Source: JALYRV01 sp040902895
GTDB taxonomy: Bacteria; Acidobacteriota; Vicinamibacteria; Vicinamibacterales; SCN-69-37
DNA length: 64,000 bases
Direction: 5' to 3'
Assembly (NCBI GenBank): GCA_040902895.1
Contig: JBBDWL010000066.1
Location: 73,518 to 137,517, forward strand
A model generated the notes under the pieces. The model worked only from the letters and a program-made list of their open reading frames with translations, did not search any database and was not told where the DNA came from. Both the position numbers and the translations under genes were made by a program. Positions 1 through 8,066 of this stretch are shown in pieces; the first letter of the stretch is position 1, and each line of letters opens with the position of its first letter.

Positions 1-945
1 GATGACGGCGACGCGATCCGGCTGCGATACACCCGGCGCAGGAGGAGGGGGCGGCGGTGCCTCAGGACTCACGGACCGAGGCATCCTGGCCGCATCGAGA
101 CCCACGGCGTAGCCTGCCGCGCCGCGCAGCTCGGTCGCAAGCAGCCGATCGATCACGGCGGGCCTGATGCCGAGCGCTCCGACTTTGATGTCTGCTTCAG
201 CAGGCTGCACGGGCGCCCGTGTGGTGTTGCTCACGTAGACCACATGATCGGGCGTGCGCGACCGCACGATGGTCAGCCGGTATTCGTCGAGACTGTCGCC
301 CAGGCGCTGCGCCACGAGCTGCGGCAGCACCTCGCCGGCGAACTTCTGCTGATCGAGCACCAGGAGCACTGAGCCTCCCGGTGTCATCAGATGGCTCTCC
401 ACGCCATGCTGGCTCACGCGATGCGCCATGATCGGCAGCGACACCAGCACCGCAAGCGGATCTGTGAGGATGGTCTGCGACACGCGAAACGTGAACGTTC
501 CGGCGCTGGTCGTCGCCGACGCCAGCCTCCGTCCTCGTTCCTGGATGGCCTGCAGCTCCTGCGGCCATTCAACCGGCGTCAATACGCCGGAAGCGGGATC
601 GAACGTCCGAAGCTTGCCGTCGGCCGCGATGGCATAAATGTCTTTGATCAGATCGGGATGACGGCTCGTCTCGCGCCAGACCTTGTGCCGCGCCGCGAGC
701 GTCTGCTCAATCGGCGCAGTCTGCGCCGGCCGTACCTGAAAGGCCAGATACACCAGCGCGATTTCGCGATCGATATCCGACGCCAGCTCCTCCGCCCGCC
801 TCGTCATCGTCTCGTGCATACGCTGCCGTTCGGCCTGGCTTACCTGTCCGAGCCAGTGGTACTGCAGGGCAGCCAGAACGGCCAGCACCACCATCAGTAC
901 CAGCGGCACGGCGAGACGAAGCGGTACGAGTCGAAGCCTTCGCAC
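1..945 (-). CDS. Sensor histidine kinase, N-terminal part (truncated by window edge)
   Basis: An open frame of 315 codons starts at a GTG and runs off the left edge without a stop, so only the N-terminal sensor half is present. Residues 1-25 are basic and then strongly hydrophobic (one membrane segment, followed by LQYHWLGQVSQAERQRM). About 250 residues of probable periplasmic domain follow, with a Pro-rich stretch near the edge. The pattern of a short N-tail, one membrane helix, QW/YxWxGxVSxAERxRM and a long sensor region is what I know from HAMP/HATPase sensor kinases of Acidobacteria. The kinase core lies outside the window, so the name is inference from the N-terminus. It is transcribed away from the LolA-like gene at 1112, with about 165 bp between them. 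Confidence 0.6.
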   Translation of the reverse strand, partial: MRRLRLVPLRLAVPLVLMVVLAVLAALQYHWLGQVSQAERQRMHETMTRRAEELASDIDREIALVYLAFQVRPAQTAPIEQTLAARHKVWRETSRHPDLIKDIYAIAADGKLRTFDPASGVLTPVEWPQELQAIQERGRRLASATTSAGTFTFRVSQTILTDPLAVLVSLPIMAHRVSQHGVESHLMTPGGSVLLVLDQQKFAGEVLPQLVAQRLGDSLDEYRLTIVRSRTPDHVVYVSNTTRAPVQPAEADIKVGALGIRPAVIDRLLATELRGAAGYAVGLDAARMPRSVSPEAPPPPPPAPGVSQPDRVAVI

Positions 946-1111
946 CAAAGGAGTCTAGCATCCGCAGCGGAACGAATAGAGCCGCTAACTTGTTGAAATC
1001 GCTGGTTTTACGTTCTTTACAAACTCTTTGCGCGGGCTTAACCCCTTAGAGGCATCCGAAGGCCACGATCGCTACGTCTAACGGTGCGGCCATCTCTTGA
1101 GGAGTTTCAAC

Positions 1112-2194
1112 ATGCGGAAAGTCAGTCTGTTTCTGATCGTCGCGCTTGCCGCGGCGGCATCGTTCTCGACGCCGGCCCTCGCGCAGGACAAAGCGGCCGA
1201 AGTGCTCGCCAATGTGCGCACAGCCCTTGGCGCGGGCAAGCTCGAGACGCTCAAGACCTTCTCGCTCGAAGCAAAGACCGCGCGCAACATCGGCGAGCGC
1301 CAGATGACGAGTGAGATCGAAATCTTTCTCGAGCTGCCGGATAAGTACCTGCGGGTCGACAACGTGACCGCGCCGGTTGCCGCCAGCATGACGAGCGGCT
1401 TCAACGGCGACAACGTCATTCGTTCGGCTGGTAACGCCATGGGCGCCGGTCCGATGGTGATGATGAACGGCGTTGCCGCTGGCGGCGGCACGATGGTCAT
1501 GACGAGAGTGGCGCCCGGCGGCGGCGCCGGCGGCATGCGCGGAGCCGGACCAGGATCCGATCCGCCGACTCCGGAACAGCAGGCGATGATGAACGCCTCG
1601 ATCATTCGCAGCCAGCGCGTCGATCTGTCGCGCCTGATGCTCGGATGGTTCGGACAGGCGCATCCCGGTCTCAACGTCACCTACACCTACGCCGGTGAAG
1701 CCGAGTCGCCCGACGGCAAGGCGCACATCATTAACATCAAGGCCGGCGGCGGGTTCGACGTGAACCTCTTTGTCGACCAGGCGACCAGCATCCCGCTGAT
1801 GCTCACATATCAGGGCGCCGAGCCGCGCGTGATCAACAGGACGACAGGCCGCTCCGGCGGCGACGGCGCCGCAGGCGTGCCGCCTCCTCCTCCGCCGCCG
1901 CCGCCCCCCGGCGCCGGCGCTGTGATGGGCCACGCGCCTGGCATGCACACACCGCCGCCCGCAGGCGGCCAGGCTCAGATGACGCAGGAGGAAATGCAGA
2001 AGCAGCTCGAGGAGATGAGGAAGACACCTCCGAAGATGATCGAGTACCGCATTTACTTCACCGACTGGAAGGAAGTCGACGGGATCCAGTTCCCGCACAT
2101 GCTGCAGCGCGCTGTCGGCGGCACGACCACCGAAGAGTGGACCATCAGCAAAGTCAAAGTGAATCCGAAGATCGACGCGAAGAAGTTCTCATGA
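1112..2194 (+). CDS. LolA-like periplasmic protein with polyproline stretch
   Basis: A 360-residue secreted protein. I chose the ATG at 1112 because GAGGAG lies 7 nt upstream and a signal peptide follows directly (MRKVSLFLIVALAAAA, cleavage near ALAQ). The mature N-terminus (EVLANVRTALGAGKLETLKT) resembles outer-membrane lipoprotein-sorting (LolA/DUF4292-like) proteins, which bind lipids in a beta-sheet cradle. The middle is Gly/Met-rich, and around residue 265 there are ten consecutive prolines, which would need EF-P for smooth translation. Its stop overlaps the start of the TonB-dependent receptor by ATGA, so the two are probably translationally coupled and work together at the outer membrane. 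The exact function is not known. Confidence 0.7.
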   Translation: MRKVSLFLIVALAAAASFSTPALAQDKAAEVLANVRTALGAGKLETLKTFSLEAKTARNIGERQMTSEIEIFLELPDKYLRVDNVTAPVAASMTSGFNGDNVIRSAGNAMGAGPMVMMNGVAAGGGTMVMTRVAPGGGAGGMRGAGPGSDPPTPEQQAMMNASIIRSQRVDLSRLMLGWFGQAHPGLNVTYTYAGEAESPDGKAHIINIKAGGGFDVNLFVDQATSIPLMLTYQGAEPRVINRTTGRSGGDGAAGVPPPPPPPPPPGAGAVMGHAPGMHTPPPAGGQAQMTQEEMQKQLEEMRKTPPKMIEYRIYFTDWKEVDGIQFPHMLQRAVGGTTTEEWTISKVKVNPKIDAKKFS

Positions 2195-4842
2195 CGAAAA
2201 TCCTTCTCAGTCTGTTTCTTATCGCCGCCGCGCCCGTGGCGGCGGCGGCGCAGGGTAACGCGCCGCAGCCCGGACGCCTTCAGGTGGTTGTCCTGGATCC
2301 GTCGGGCGCGGTCATTCCCGGCGCCCTCGTGAGCCTGTTCGGCGCCGAGGGCCGCACCAAGGGGGCGACGCGCGCCGACGTGCCGAGCGACATGGAAGGC
2401 GTGGCACGCTTCGATGGCCTGCCCGCCGGCCGCTACAACATTCAGGTGATGTTCGAGGGGTTCGAAACCATCGGCGTCATCGATCTTCGTTTGCGCGCGG
2501 GCGAAACGATGCGGCGCGAGGTGAGCCTGCCGATCAAGCGGCAGGAGGAATCGGTGTCGGTCGGCCGCGACCCCGCGACCAACGCCTCGGATCCGAAGAA
2601 CGGCCGCTTCGATACGACCCTGTCGAAGGATCAGATCGATGCGCTGCCCGACGATCCGGATGAAATGGCCGCGCTGCTCGAACAGATGGCCGGGCCCGGC
2701 GCGACCATCCGCGTCGACGGCTTCCGCGGCGGGCGTCTGCCTCCCAAGGAGCAGATTCGTTCGATCCGCATCAGCCGCGATCCGTTCGCCGCCGAGCATC
2801 ACGGCAGCGGCACGTTCCACATCGACATCGTCACCCAGCCCGGCATGGGGCCGCTGCGCGGCGGCATGAACTTCAATTTCGCGGACGATGCGCTCAACGC
2901 GAGGACGGCGACGCAGCCGGCCAAGGGTGACATGCGCGATCAGATGATCGGCTTCAATCTGTTCGGCACCATCATTCCGCAGAAGACGTCATTTTCGCTC
3001 TCGGGAAACGGAGCCTCGAACTATCGCGCGTCGGAAGTGAACGCACGCACGCTCGAGGGGCAGCAGAACTTCTCGTTTCGCCAGCCGAACGAGAGCTTCT
3101 CGTTCAACGGCCGCATCGATCACGCCGTGAGCAAGTCGCACACAGTGCGTGCGAATCTGATGGCGAATCAGCGGGAAAACGAAATGGGCGTCGGCGGCTT
3201 CAGCCTGCGCGAACAAGGCGTGCAGTCGAAGGTGCAGTCAGGGACACTGCGGCTGTCGGACACCGGACCCTGGGGCAAGTCGTGGCTGAACGAAACGCGC
3301 CTGCAGATCGGCGTGACCTCGTCGGACAATCGCGCGACGTTCGAAGGCCAGACGATTCGCGTGCTCGACGCCTTCACGGGCGGCGGCGCTCAGTCGACGG
3401 GCGGACGCGACGTCACGAATCTCGAGCTCGCCTCGAATCTCGACTACGCCAAAGGCAAGCACTCGGTGCGGGTTGGCTTCCTGCTGGAGGGGGAGTGGGT
3501 CGAAAGCGATCAGCAGTCCAACTATCTGGGGACGTTCACGTTCGCCAGTCTTGCCGACTTCGAGGCCGGCCGGCCGACGCAGTTCTCGATTCGCGAGGGC
3601 AACCCGCTGGTGGAGTACTCGCAGTGGCAGCTGGGACTGTTCGCGCAGGATGACTGGCGCGCGCGCCCGAACCTCACGGTCAGCTTCGGCGTGCGCCAGG
3701 AGCTGCAGCAGAACCTCGACGACACGCTGAACCTCTCGCCTCGCTTCGGCCTGACCTGGTCGCCGTTCAAGAGCGGCAAGACGACCGTGCGCGGCAGCCT
3801 GGGCGTGTTCAACGACTGGCTCGAGTCGCAGACGTACGAGCAGGTGCTGCAGGTCGACGGCGTGCGGCTGACCGAGACCGTGATCCGCAATCCCGGCTTC
3901 CCGGATCCGTATCAGGGCGGCGTACGGCTGCAGGCGCTTCCGGGCAGCACGTATGTGTTTGGCGACGATCTGTCGATGCCGTATTCGGTGCGCGCGTCGG
4001 CGGGCGTGCAGCAGCAGCTCACGCAGAATCTCGGCACCAGCGTGATGTACAGCTTCATGCGCGGCTACGATCGCTTCCGCGGCCGCAACATCAATGCGCC
4101 GATTGACGGCGTGCGTCCGGATCCGTCGTTCGGCAACATCACGCAGGTGGAATCCACGGGCGGGCAGCGGCAGCACATGATGCACGCCATGCTCAACTTC
4201 AACATTCCGGCAAAGCGCCTGTTCATGTTCCTGAACTACACGCTGAACCATTCCGAGAATGACTCTACGAGTCCCTTTGCGCTGCCGGCCGACAACTACA
4301 ACCTCGAGGCCGAGTGGGGACCGGCGGCGGTCTCGCGTCACTCGCTCGGCGGCAACCTGAGCACCGTGCTGTTCGGGCGCTTCAACGTGAGCCTCAACGC
4401 CTCGGTGCGATCGGGGCAGCCGTACAACGTGACGACCGGCCGCGACGACAACGGCGACACGGTGTTCAGCGATCGTCCTGAGGGTGTCGGGCGCAACAGC
4501 GCGCGCGGCAAGGCGATCTACACGCTGGGCGGAATGTTCTCGTACTCGTTGGGCTTCGGCCGCAGCGGCGGTGAAGGCGGCGCAGGCGGCACGACCGTGA
4601 TCATGCGCGACGGCGCCGCGACGCCGGCGGCCGGTGCCGGCCAGATGGTGGTGATGGCCGGCGGCCCCATGGTGCAGAACAGGAGCCGCTACTCGATGAA
4701 TTTGTTCGTGCAGGGCCAGAACCTGCTCAACACCGTGAATCCGCAGGGCTACTCGGGTGTCATGACGTCCCCCTTCTTCGGCCAACCGACGGGCGCGATG
4801 CCCGCGCGGTCGCTGAGGGTCGGCGTGCGCTTCGGCTTTTAG
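2191..4842 (+). CDS. TonB-dependent receptor with carboxypeptidase-regulatory domain
   Basis: An 883-residue outer-membrane protein. The ATG at 2191 overlaps the upstream stop and gives a clean signal peptide (residues 1-20, ending AAAAQG). Residues about 27-112 form a carboxypeptidase-regulatory-like (Ig-fold) domain (VVVLDPSGAVIPGALVSLFG). A plug-like region follows (TIRVDGFRGGRLPPKEQIR, about 170-220), then a long beta-barrel with alternating aromatic strands. The protein ends in Phe (GVRFGF), typical of outer-membrane barrels. This architecture is the common Acidobacteria/Bacteroidetes TonB-dependent transporter of unknown substrate. A Gly/Ala/Met-rich loop occurs near residues 795-835. 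The coupled LolA-like protein may assist it. The family call is firm; the substrate cannot be told. Confidence 0.88.
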   Translation: MTKILLSLFLIAAAPVAAAAQGNAPQPGRLQVVVLDPSGAVIPGALVSLFGAEGRTKGATRADVPSDMEGVARFDGLPAGRYNIQVMFEGFETIGVIDLRLRAGETMRREVSLPIKRQEESVSVGRDPATNASDPKNGRFDTTLSKDQIDALPDDPDEMAALLEQMAGPGATIRVDGFRGGRLPPKEQIRSIRISRDPFAAEHHGSGTFHIDIVTQPGMGPLRGGMNFNFADDALNARTATQPAKGDMRDQMIGFNLFGTIIPQKTSFSLSGNGASNYRASEVNARTLEGQQNFSFRQPNESFSFNGRIDHAVSKSHTVRANLMANQRENEMGVGGFSLREQGVQSKVQSGTLRLSDTGPWGKSWLNETRLQIGVTSSDNRATFEGQTIRVLDAFTGGGAQSTGGRDVTNLELASNLDYAKGKHSVRVGFLLEGEWVESDQQSNYLGTFTFASLADFEAGRPTQFSIREGNPLVEYSQWQLGLFAQDDWRARPNLTVSFGVRQELQQNLDDTLNLSPRFGLTWSPFKSGKTTVRGSLGVFNDWLESQTYEQVLQVDGVRLTETVIRNPGFPDPYQGGVRLQALPGSTYVFGDDLSMPYSVRASAGVQQQLTQNLGTSVMYSFMRGYDRFRGRNINAPIDGVRPDPSFGNITQVESTGGQRQHMMHAMLNFNIPAKRLFMFLNYTLNHSENDSTSPFALPADNYNLEAEWGPAAVSRHSLGGNLSTVLFGRFNVSLNASVRSGQPYNVTTGRDDNGDTVFSDRPEGVGRNSARGKAIYTLGGMFSYSLGFGRSGGEGGAGGTTVIMRDGAATPAAGAGQMVVMAGGPMVQNRSRYSMNLFVQGQNLLNTVNPQGYSGVMTSPFFGQPTGAMPARSLRVGVRFGF

Positions 4843-4882
4843 CTCTTCGACTCGCAAGGGATAATCAGCGGGCTTTGGGTTC

Positions 4883-4990
4883 GTGCGTAGACGTCTGCGG
4901 CGGCACGGGGCGTTTACTGTCGCGGCACTGGTCGGCACGGCCCTGTCGGCGTTCATCATTCTGAGACGTAGTCGGTCAATTGCAGATTGA
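4883..4990 (+). CDS. Possible small single-pass membrane peptide
   Basis: A 35-codon frame opens with GTG and encodes a basic N-terminus (VRRRLRRHG) followed by a hydrophobic helix (FTVAALVGTALSAFIIL) and a short basic tail. It ends in the A+T-rich repeat at 4978. The positive-inside helix pattern is attractive for a small membrane protein. There is no clear ribosome-binding site, no recognisable family and only one copy here. It could equally be the remnant of a gene cut by the repeat. Confidence 0.2.
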   Translation: MRRRLRRHGAFTVAALVGTALSAFIILRRSRSIAD

Positions 4991-5045
4991 CGATCTCAGA
5001 TTGATGATTCATTTCAGATTGAAGATTGCAGACTGGTCATTTTTC
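4978..5045 (-). repeat. A+T-rich interspersed repeat, copy 1
   Basis: Read on the minus strand, this segment shares about 26 nt with only two mismatches (TGAATCWTCAATCWGAGATC and six further bases) with copy 2 at 5085-5157. It also shares the flank AATGACCA. Copies 1 and 2 are therefore an imperfect inverted repeat around a GC-rich centre at 5046-5084. The base composition is clearly lower in GC than the surrounding genome. The gene-free stretch 4843-5153 holds only this copy, copy 2 and the doubtful small frame at 4883. Confidence 0.7.
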
Positions 5046-5084
5046 CTGCCGACGATCCACGGCCCGGCAATGAGCGCGCCCCCC

Positions 5085-5157
5085 ATGAATGACCATTTTT
5101 AGATCGTCAATCTGCAATGAATCTTCAATCAGAGATCGTCAATTTTCAATTCCTCAG
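5085..5157 (+). repeat. A+T-rich interspersed repeat, copy 2
   Basis: It has the same family sequence as copy 3 at 5549-5620. Both contain AATCTGCAATGAATCTTCAA followed by a variable stretch and end in TTCAATTCCT. Copy 2 reaches into the stop codon of the four-helix-bundle gene, and copy 3 lies on the other side of that gene in direct orientation. The gene is thus bracketed by direct repeats. Confidence 0.7.
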
Positions 5158-5504
5158 CGTCCTTGCGCCGTGAGCCGCGAAGCGGCGAGGATTGCCACGA
5201 GCTCTCGTGCCTCCTGCAGCAGCGGGGCTGTCTGTTCCAGCGGCGCAAACTCACATCCGTCGATCACCTCGAACCAACCTACGCATTCGTCTGCTTCCTC
5301 CAGGGCGATCCCGAGTTTCGAGATGAACTCACGCTTGGAACGGCCGCGACAGGCGATTCGGTAGTTGGACGCGGTGGATGTAGACGCGCGGCATAACTGA
5401 TCGGCGATGTACCGGGTTTCGAGTTTCAGCCAGAGCGGCTTGCAGAAGTTCACGGTTGCGACGGCGAACGCCGTCATCCGTTTGCGCAGTTGTTCTGGAG
5501 TCAT
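5154..5504 (-). CDS. Four helix bundle protein (S23/IVS family)
   Basis: A 116-residue all-alpha protein. The central segment (FCKPLWLKLETRYIADQLCR, then SNYRIACRGRSKREFISKLG) matches the four-helix-bundle family first known from intervening sequences in spirochaete 23S rRNA genes (avd/S23-like, PF05635). Those proteins bind nucleic acid weakly and are often encoded in mobile or variable cassettes. Their function outside rRNA genes is not settled. Here the gene stands alone, with no obvious ribosome-binding site, and is bracketed by direct copies of an A+T-rich repeat (5085-5157 and 5549-5620). This suggests it entered as a small cassette. Family assignment is by motif and length. Confidence 0.75.
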   Translation of the reverse strand: MTPEQLRKRMTAFAVATVNFCKPLWLKLETRYIADQLCRASTSTASNYRIACRGRSKREFISKLGIALEEADECVGWFEVIDGCEFAPLEQTAPLLQEARELVAILAASRLTAQGR

Positions 5505-5548
5505 GCCGCGCCGTTAAAGCATGCGGCATGCCGGGCAGCTCTCAGTCC

Positions 5549-5620
5549 TAATGGCCATTCTTCAATGGCTAAATCTGCAATGAATCTTCAATCTAAGATC
5601 GCAGATCTTCAATTCCTGAG
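5549..5620 (+). repeat. A+T-rich interspersed repeat, copy 3
   Basis: A direct copy of the 5085-5157 repeat on the other side of the four-helix-bundle gene. It runs into the last codons of the ADOP permease (stop at 5609-5611), so the permease's final Leu-Arg-Asn and stop are repeat-encoded. Confidence 0.65.
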
Positions 5621-8011
5621 TGCCGTAGTCGGATTCAACCGCGCGGCTCGCCTGGCGGGCACGAGGCAGGCGACCACCGTCACGGTCGTGACGATTAGCA
5701 GAATCGACACCAACGTGAGGGGATCGCCGGAGCGGATGCCGAGGTCCATCGACGCCATCGCAATCGATACACCGTAAGCGAGGCCAAGGCCGAGCGGGAC
5801 GGCGATGACGAGTTGAATGATCGCGCGCTTCAGCACGAGCCAGGCGACCTGCGTCTGCTGTGCGCCGAGCGCCATGCGCAACCCGATCTCGCTTCGGCGC
5901 TGGCCGACCGAATAGGCGGTCACGGCGTACATGCCGATCGTCGACAGCACCAGGCCGAACACGGCGAACAGCACGAAGAGCGTGCCGAACACGCGCAGCG
6001 GCCACCGCTGCCGCGCCAGATAGTCTTCCATCGTCCTCACCTGGAAGACAGGCAGATCCTGATCGATCGCCTGCACTGTCGTGCGAAGGCCGGCTGCCAG
6101 CGTCTCGACCGGCTGACGGCTGCGGAGCGCCACCACAAAGCCGCTGGCCGTCGACATGCGCAGCGGCCGGTACACGACCGCATTGAGCTCCTCGGCGTTC
6201 GCGTTGCCATGGCGAATGTGCGGCACGACGCCGACAATCGAGGCCCAGACCGTGTCTTTGTCGTCACCGCGCAGCATGATGCGGCGGTCGATTGGATTTT
6301 CGCGGCCGTAGTACCGCTCGACGAAGCGCTGGTTGACGACGACGGCCTCGGCTCCAGGCGCGCCGTCGCGATCGTTCAGCAGCCGTCCCTGGGCCGGCTC
6401 TATGCGAAACGTTTCGAAGAAGCCTGGGCGTACGGTCGCGACCTGTGCTCTCCTCGGCGACTCGGTGGTGGCGCGCGGCTGTCCCTCGAGGTCTAGCGTC
6501 AGCGAGCTAAGACCATCGCCCGGCAAGGCCGTGCCGATCGACACGCTTTCGACACCAGGCAGCGCACGAAGGCGCTCGTCGAGCTGCTCGACAAGCCGGT
6601 GGCGCGACGGGCCGTCGGGATATTTCGACTGCATCAGGTCGAGCCGCGCGGTAAGCACGTTGTCGGTGCTGGCGCCGAGGTCGGCGTTGTAAAGATTGAC
6701 GAAGCTGCGGATCATCCCGCCGGCGGCGCCGAGCAGCGCAAGCGTGAATGCCACCTCGAGCACCACGAGGGAGCTCGTGAGCCAGCGCCCGCGGCCAGTC
6801 GTGGCGCCGCGGCTGGCATCCTTCAGTACTTCGTTGGTATCCGTGCGCGCGAGCTGTAATGCGGGCGCGAGGCCGAAGACCAGGCCCGTGCCCACGCACG
6901 CTAGCGCGAGCCACCCGAAGACGCGCCAGTCGAAGGTGAAGAGGATCCAGTAGGGTTTGCCGACATCGGTCGTCGCGCGATCGAACAGCGTGACGCCGAT
7001 ATAGGCGCATGCAAGGCCCAGGATGCCGCCAAGGCAGCCGAGCAAGACGCTTTCGGTGAGCAGCTGCGCGACGATCGTCCGCCGCGCTGCACCGAGCGCG
7101 ATCCGCACGGCGATCTCGCGCGTCCGCGACACAGCGCGCGCGATGAGCAGGTTGGCGACGTTCGCGCACGCGATGAGCAGCAGCAGCGACACGGCCGTAA
7201 GCAGCATCAGGAACATGATCCGGATGGGGCCGCCGTTCTGCCGCTCATTGAAGGTCTGCACCAGCACGCCCATGTTCTTGTTGGTGGCGGGATAGGCCTG
7301 CTCCAGCCGCGCGGCGATTCCGGCAAGCTCGGTTTGCGCTTCCGCCACGCTCATGCCGCCTTTCAGACGGCCGAACACTTCCATCCCTCGAAAATCGCGC
7401 TTTCGCCGCTCCTCAGTGACCTGCAGTGGAATCCACGCCTCGGCCTGGTTTGGAAACTTCACCCCACGCGGCATGATGCCGACGATCTCGGTGGGGATCT
7501 CATTGATCCGCACCGTGCGGCCGATGACGTCGCGCGCCGATCCGAACCGGCGCTGCCAGATCTCGTGTCCGAGAATCACCACCGGCGCCGCGCCAGGCTT
7601 GCCGTCTGCATCGATGAAGTCGCGGCCCAGTTGCATGGGTTGTCCGAGCAAACCGAAGGCGTTCGGCGTCACGCGCATCCCGGGAATCCGCTCAGGAGCG
7701 CCGGGCTCGCCACTCACGTTGAACGGCTGTCCGGACATGGCCGCGAGCCCGCGAAACGATTTCGCGTCGGCCTTCCAGTCTTCGTAGTCGGGCCACGAGA
7801 CCGGACTGTCATCGCGATTCTGGTTGTTGTAGCTGGCGGCGTAGACGATTTCGTCGGGGTTTTGGTAGGGCAGGCCCCGCAGCAGCACCGCGTTCACCAG
7901 CGTGAAAACCGTGGTGTTCATGCCGATGCCGAGTCCGATCGCGAGCACGACGACGAGCGCGAAACCCGGCTCGGCGCCGAGGCGGCGGAAGGCGTACCGC
8001 AGGTTCTGCAT
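5609..8011 (-). CDS. ADOP-family ABC transporter permease (MacB/FtsX-like)
   Basis: An 800-residue membrane protein from the ATG at 8011, which gives the family's usual opening (MQNLRYAFRRLGAEPGF). A GTG at 8047 preceded by AAGGG is an alternative. It has the ADOP layout: a first membrane helix (VVVLAIGLGIGMNTTVFTLV), a MacB-type periplasmic domain (about 50-240), then three helices with the FtsX signature (LLLLIACANVANLLIAR, EIAVRIALGAARR). A second periplasmic domain and a C-terminal FtsX set (SVGQRRSEIGLRMALGAQQ) complete it. The family is thought to work with ATPases of the MacB type, perhaps exporting lipids or peptides. No ATPase gene is adjacent and the substrate is unknown. Unlike two others in this window it lacks a PadR partner. 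Its C-terminus ends in repeat DNA. Confidence 0.9.
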   Translation of the reverse strand: MQNLRYAFRRLGAEPGFALVVVLAIGLGIGMNTTVFTLVNAVLLRGLPYQNPDEIVYAASYNNQNRDDSPVSWPDYEDWKADAKSFRGLAAMSGQPFNVSGEPGAPERIPGMRVTPNAFGLLGQPMQLGRDFIDADGKPGAAPVVILGHEIWQRRFGSARDVIGRTVRINEIPTEIVGIMPRGVKFPNQAEAWIPLQVTEERRKRDFRGMEVFGRLKGGMSVAEAQTELAGIAARLEQAYPATNKNMGVLVQTFNERQNGGPIRIMFLMLLTAVSLLLLIACANVANLLIARAVSRTREIAVRIALGAARRTIVAQLLTESVLLGCLGGILGLACAYIGVTLFDRATTDVGKPYWILFTFDWRVFGWLALACVGTGLVFGLAPALQLARTDTNEVLKDASRGATTGRGRWLTSSLVVLEVAFTLALLGAAGGMIRSFVNLYNADLGASTDNVLTARLDLMQSKYPDGPSRHRLVEQLDERLRALPGVESVSIGTALPGDGLSSLTLDLEGQPRATTESPRRAQVATVRPGFFETFRIEPAQGRLLNDRDGAPGAEAVVVNQRFVERYYGRENPIDRRIMLRGDDKDTVWASIVGVVPHIRHGNANAEELNAVVYRPLRMSTASGFVVALRSRQPVETLAAGLRTTVQAIDQDLPVFQVRTMEDYLARQRWPLRVFGTLFVLFAVFGLVLSTIGMYAVTAYSVGQRRSEIGLRMALGAQQTQVAWLVLKRAIIQLVIAVPLGLGLAYGVSIAMASMDLGIRSGDPLTLVSILLIVTTVTVVACLVPARRAARLNPTTALRN

Positions 8012-8066
8012 GGAAGCGGATACGTTTCGGCACCCACGCCGGTTCACAAACCCTTAATATTGCCGG

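Noticed and set aside
3238..4959. 573-codon minus-strand frame opposite the TonB-dependent receptor
   Set aside because: Composition is His/Arg/Ala-rich as expected for the complement of a GC-rich gene; no domain or start signal; the plus-strand gene is certain.
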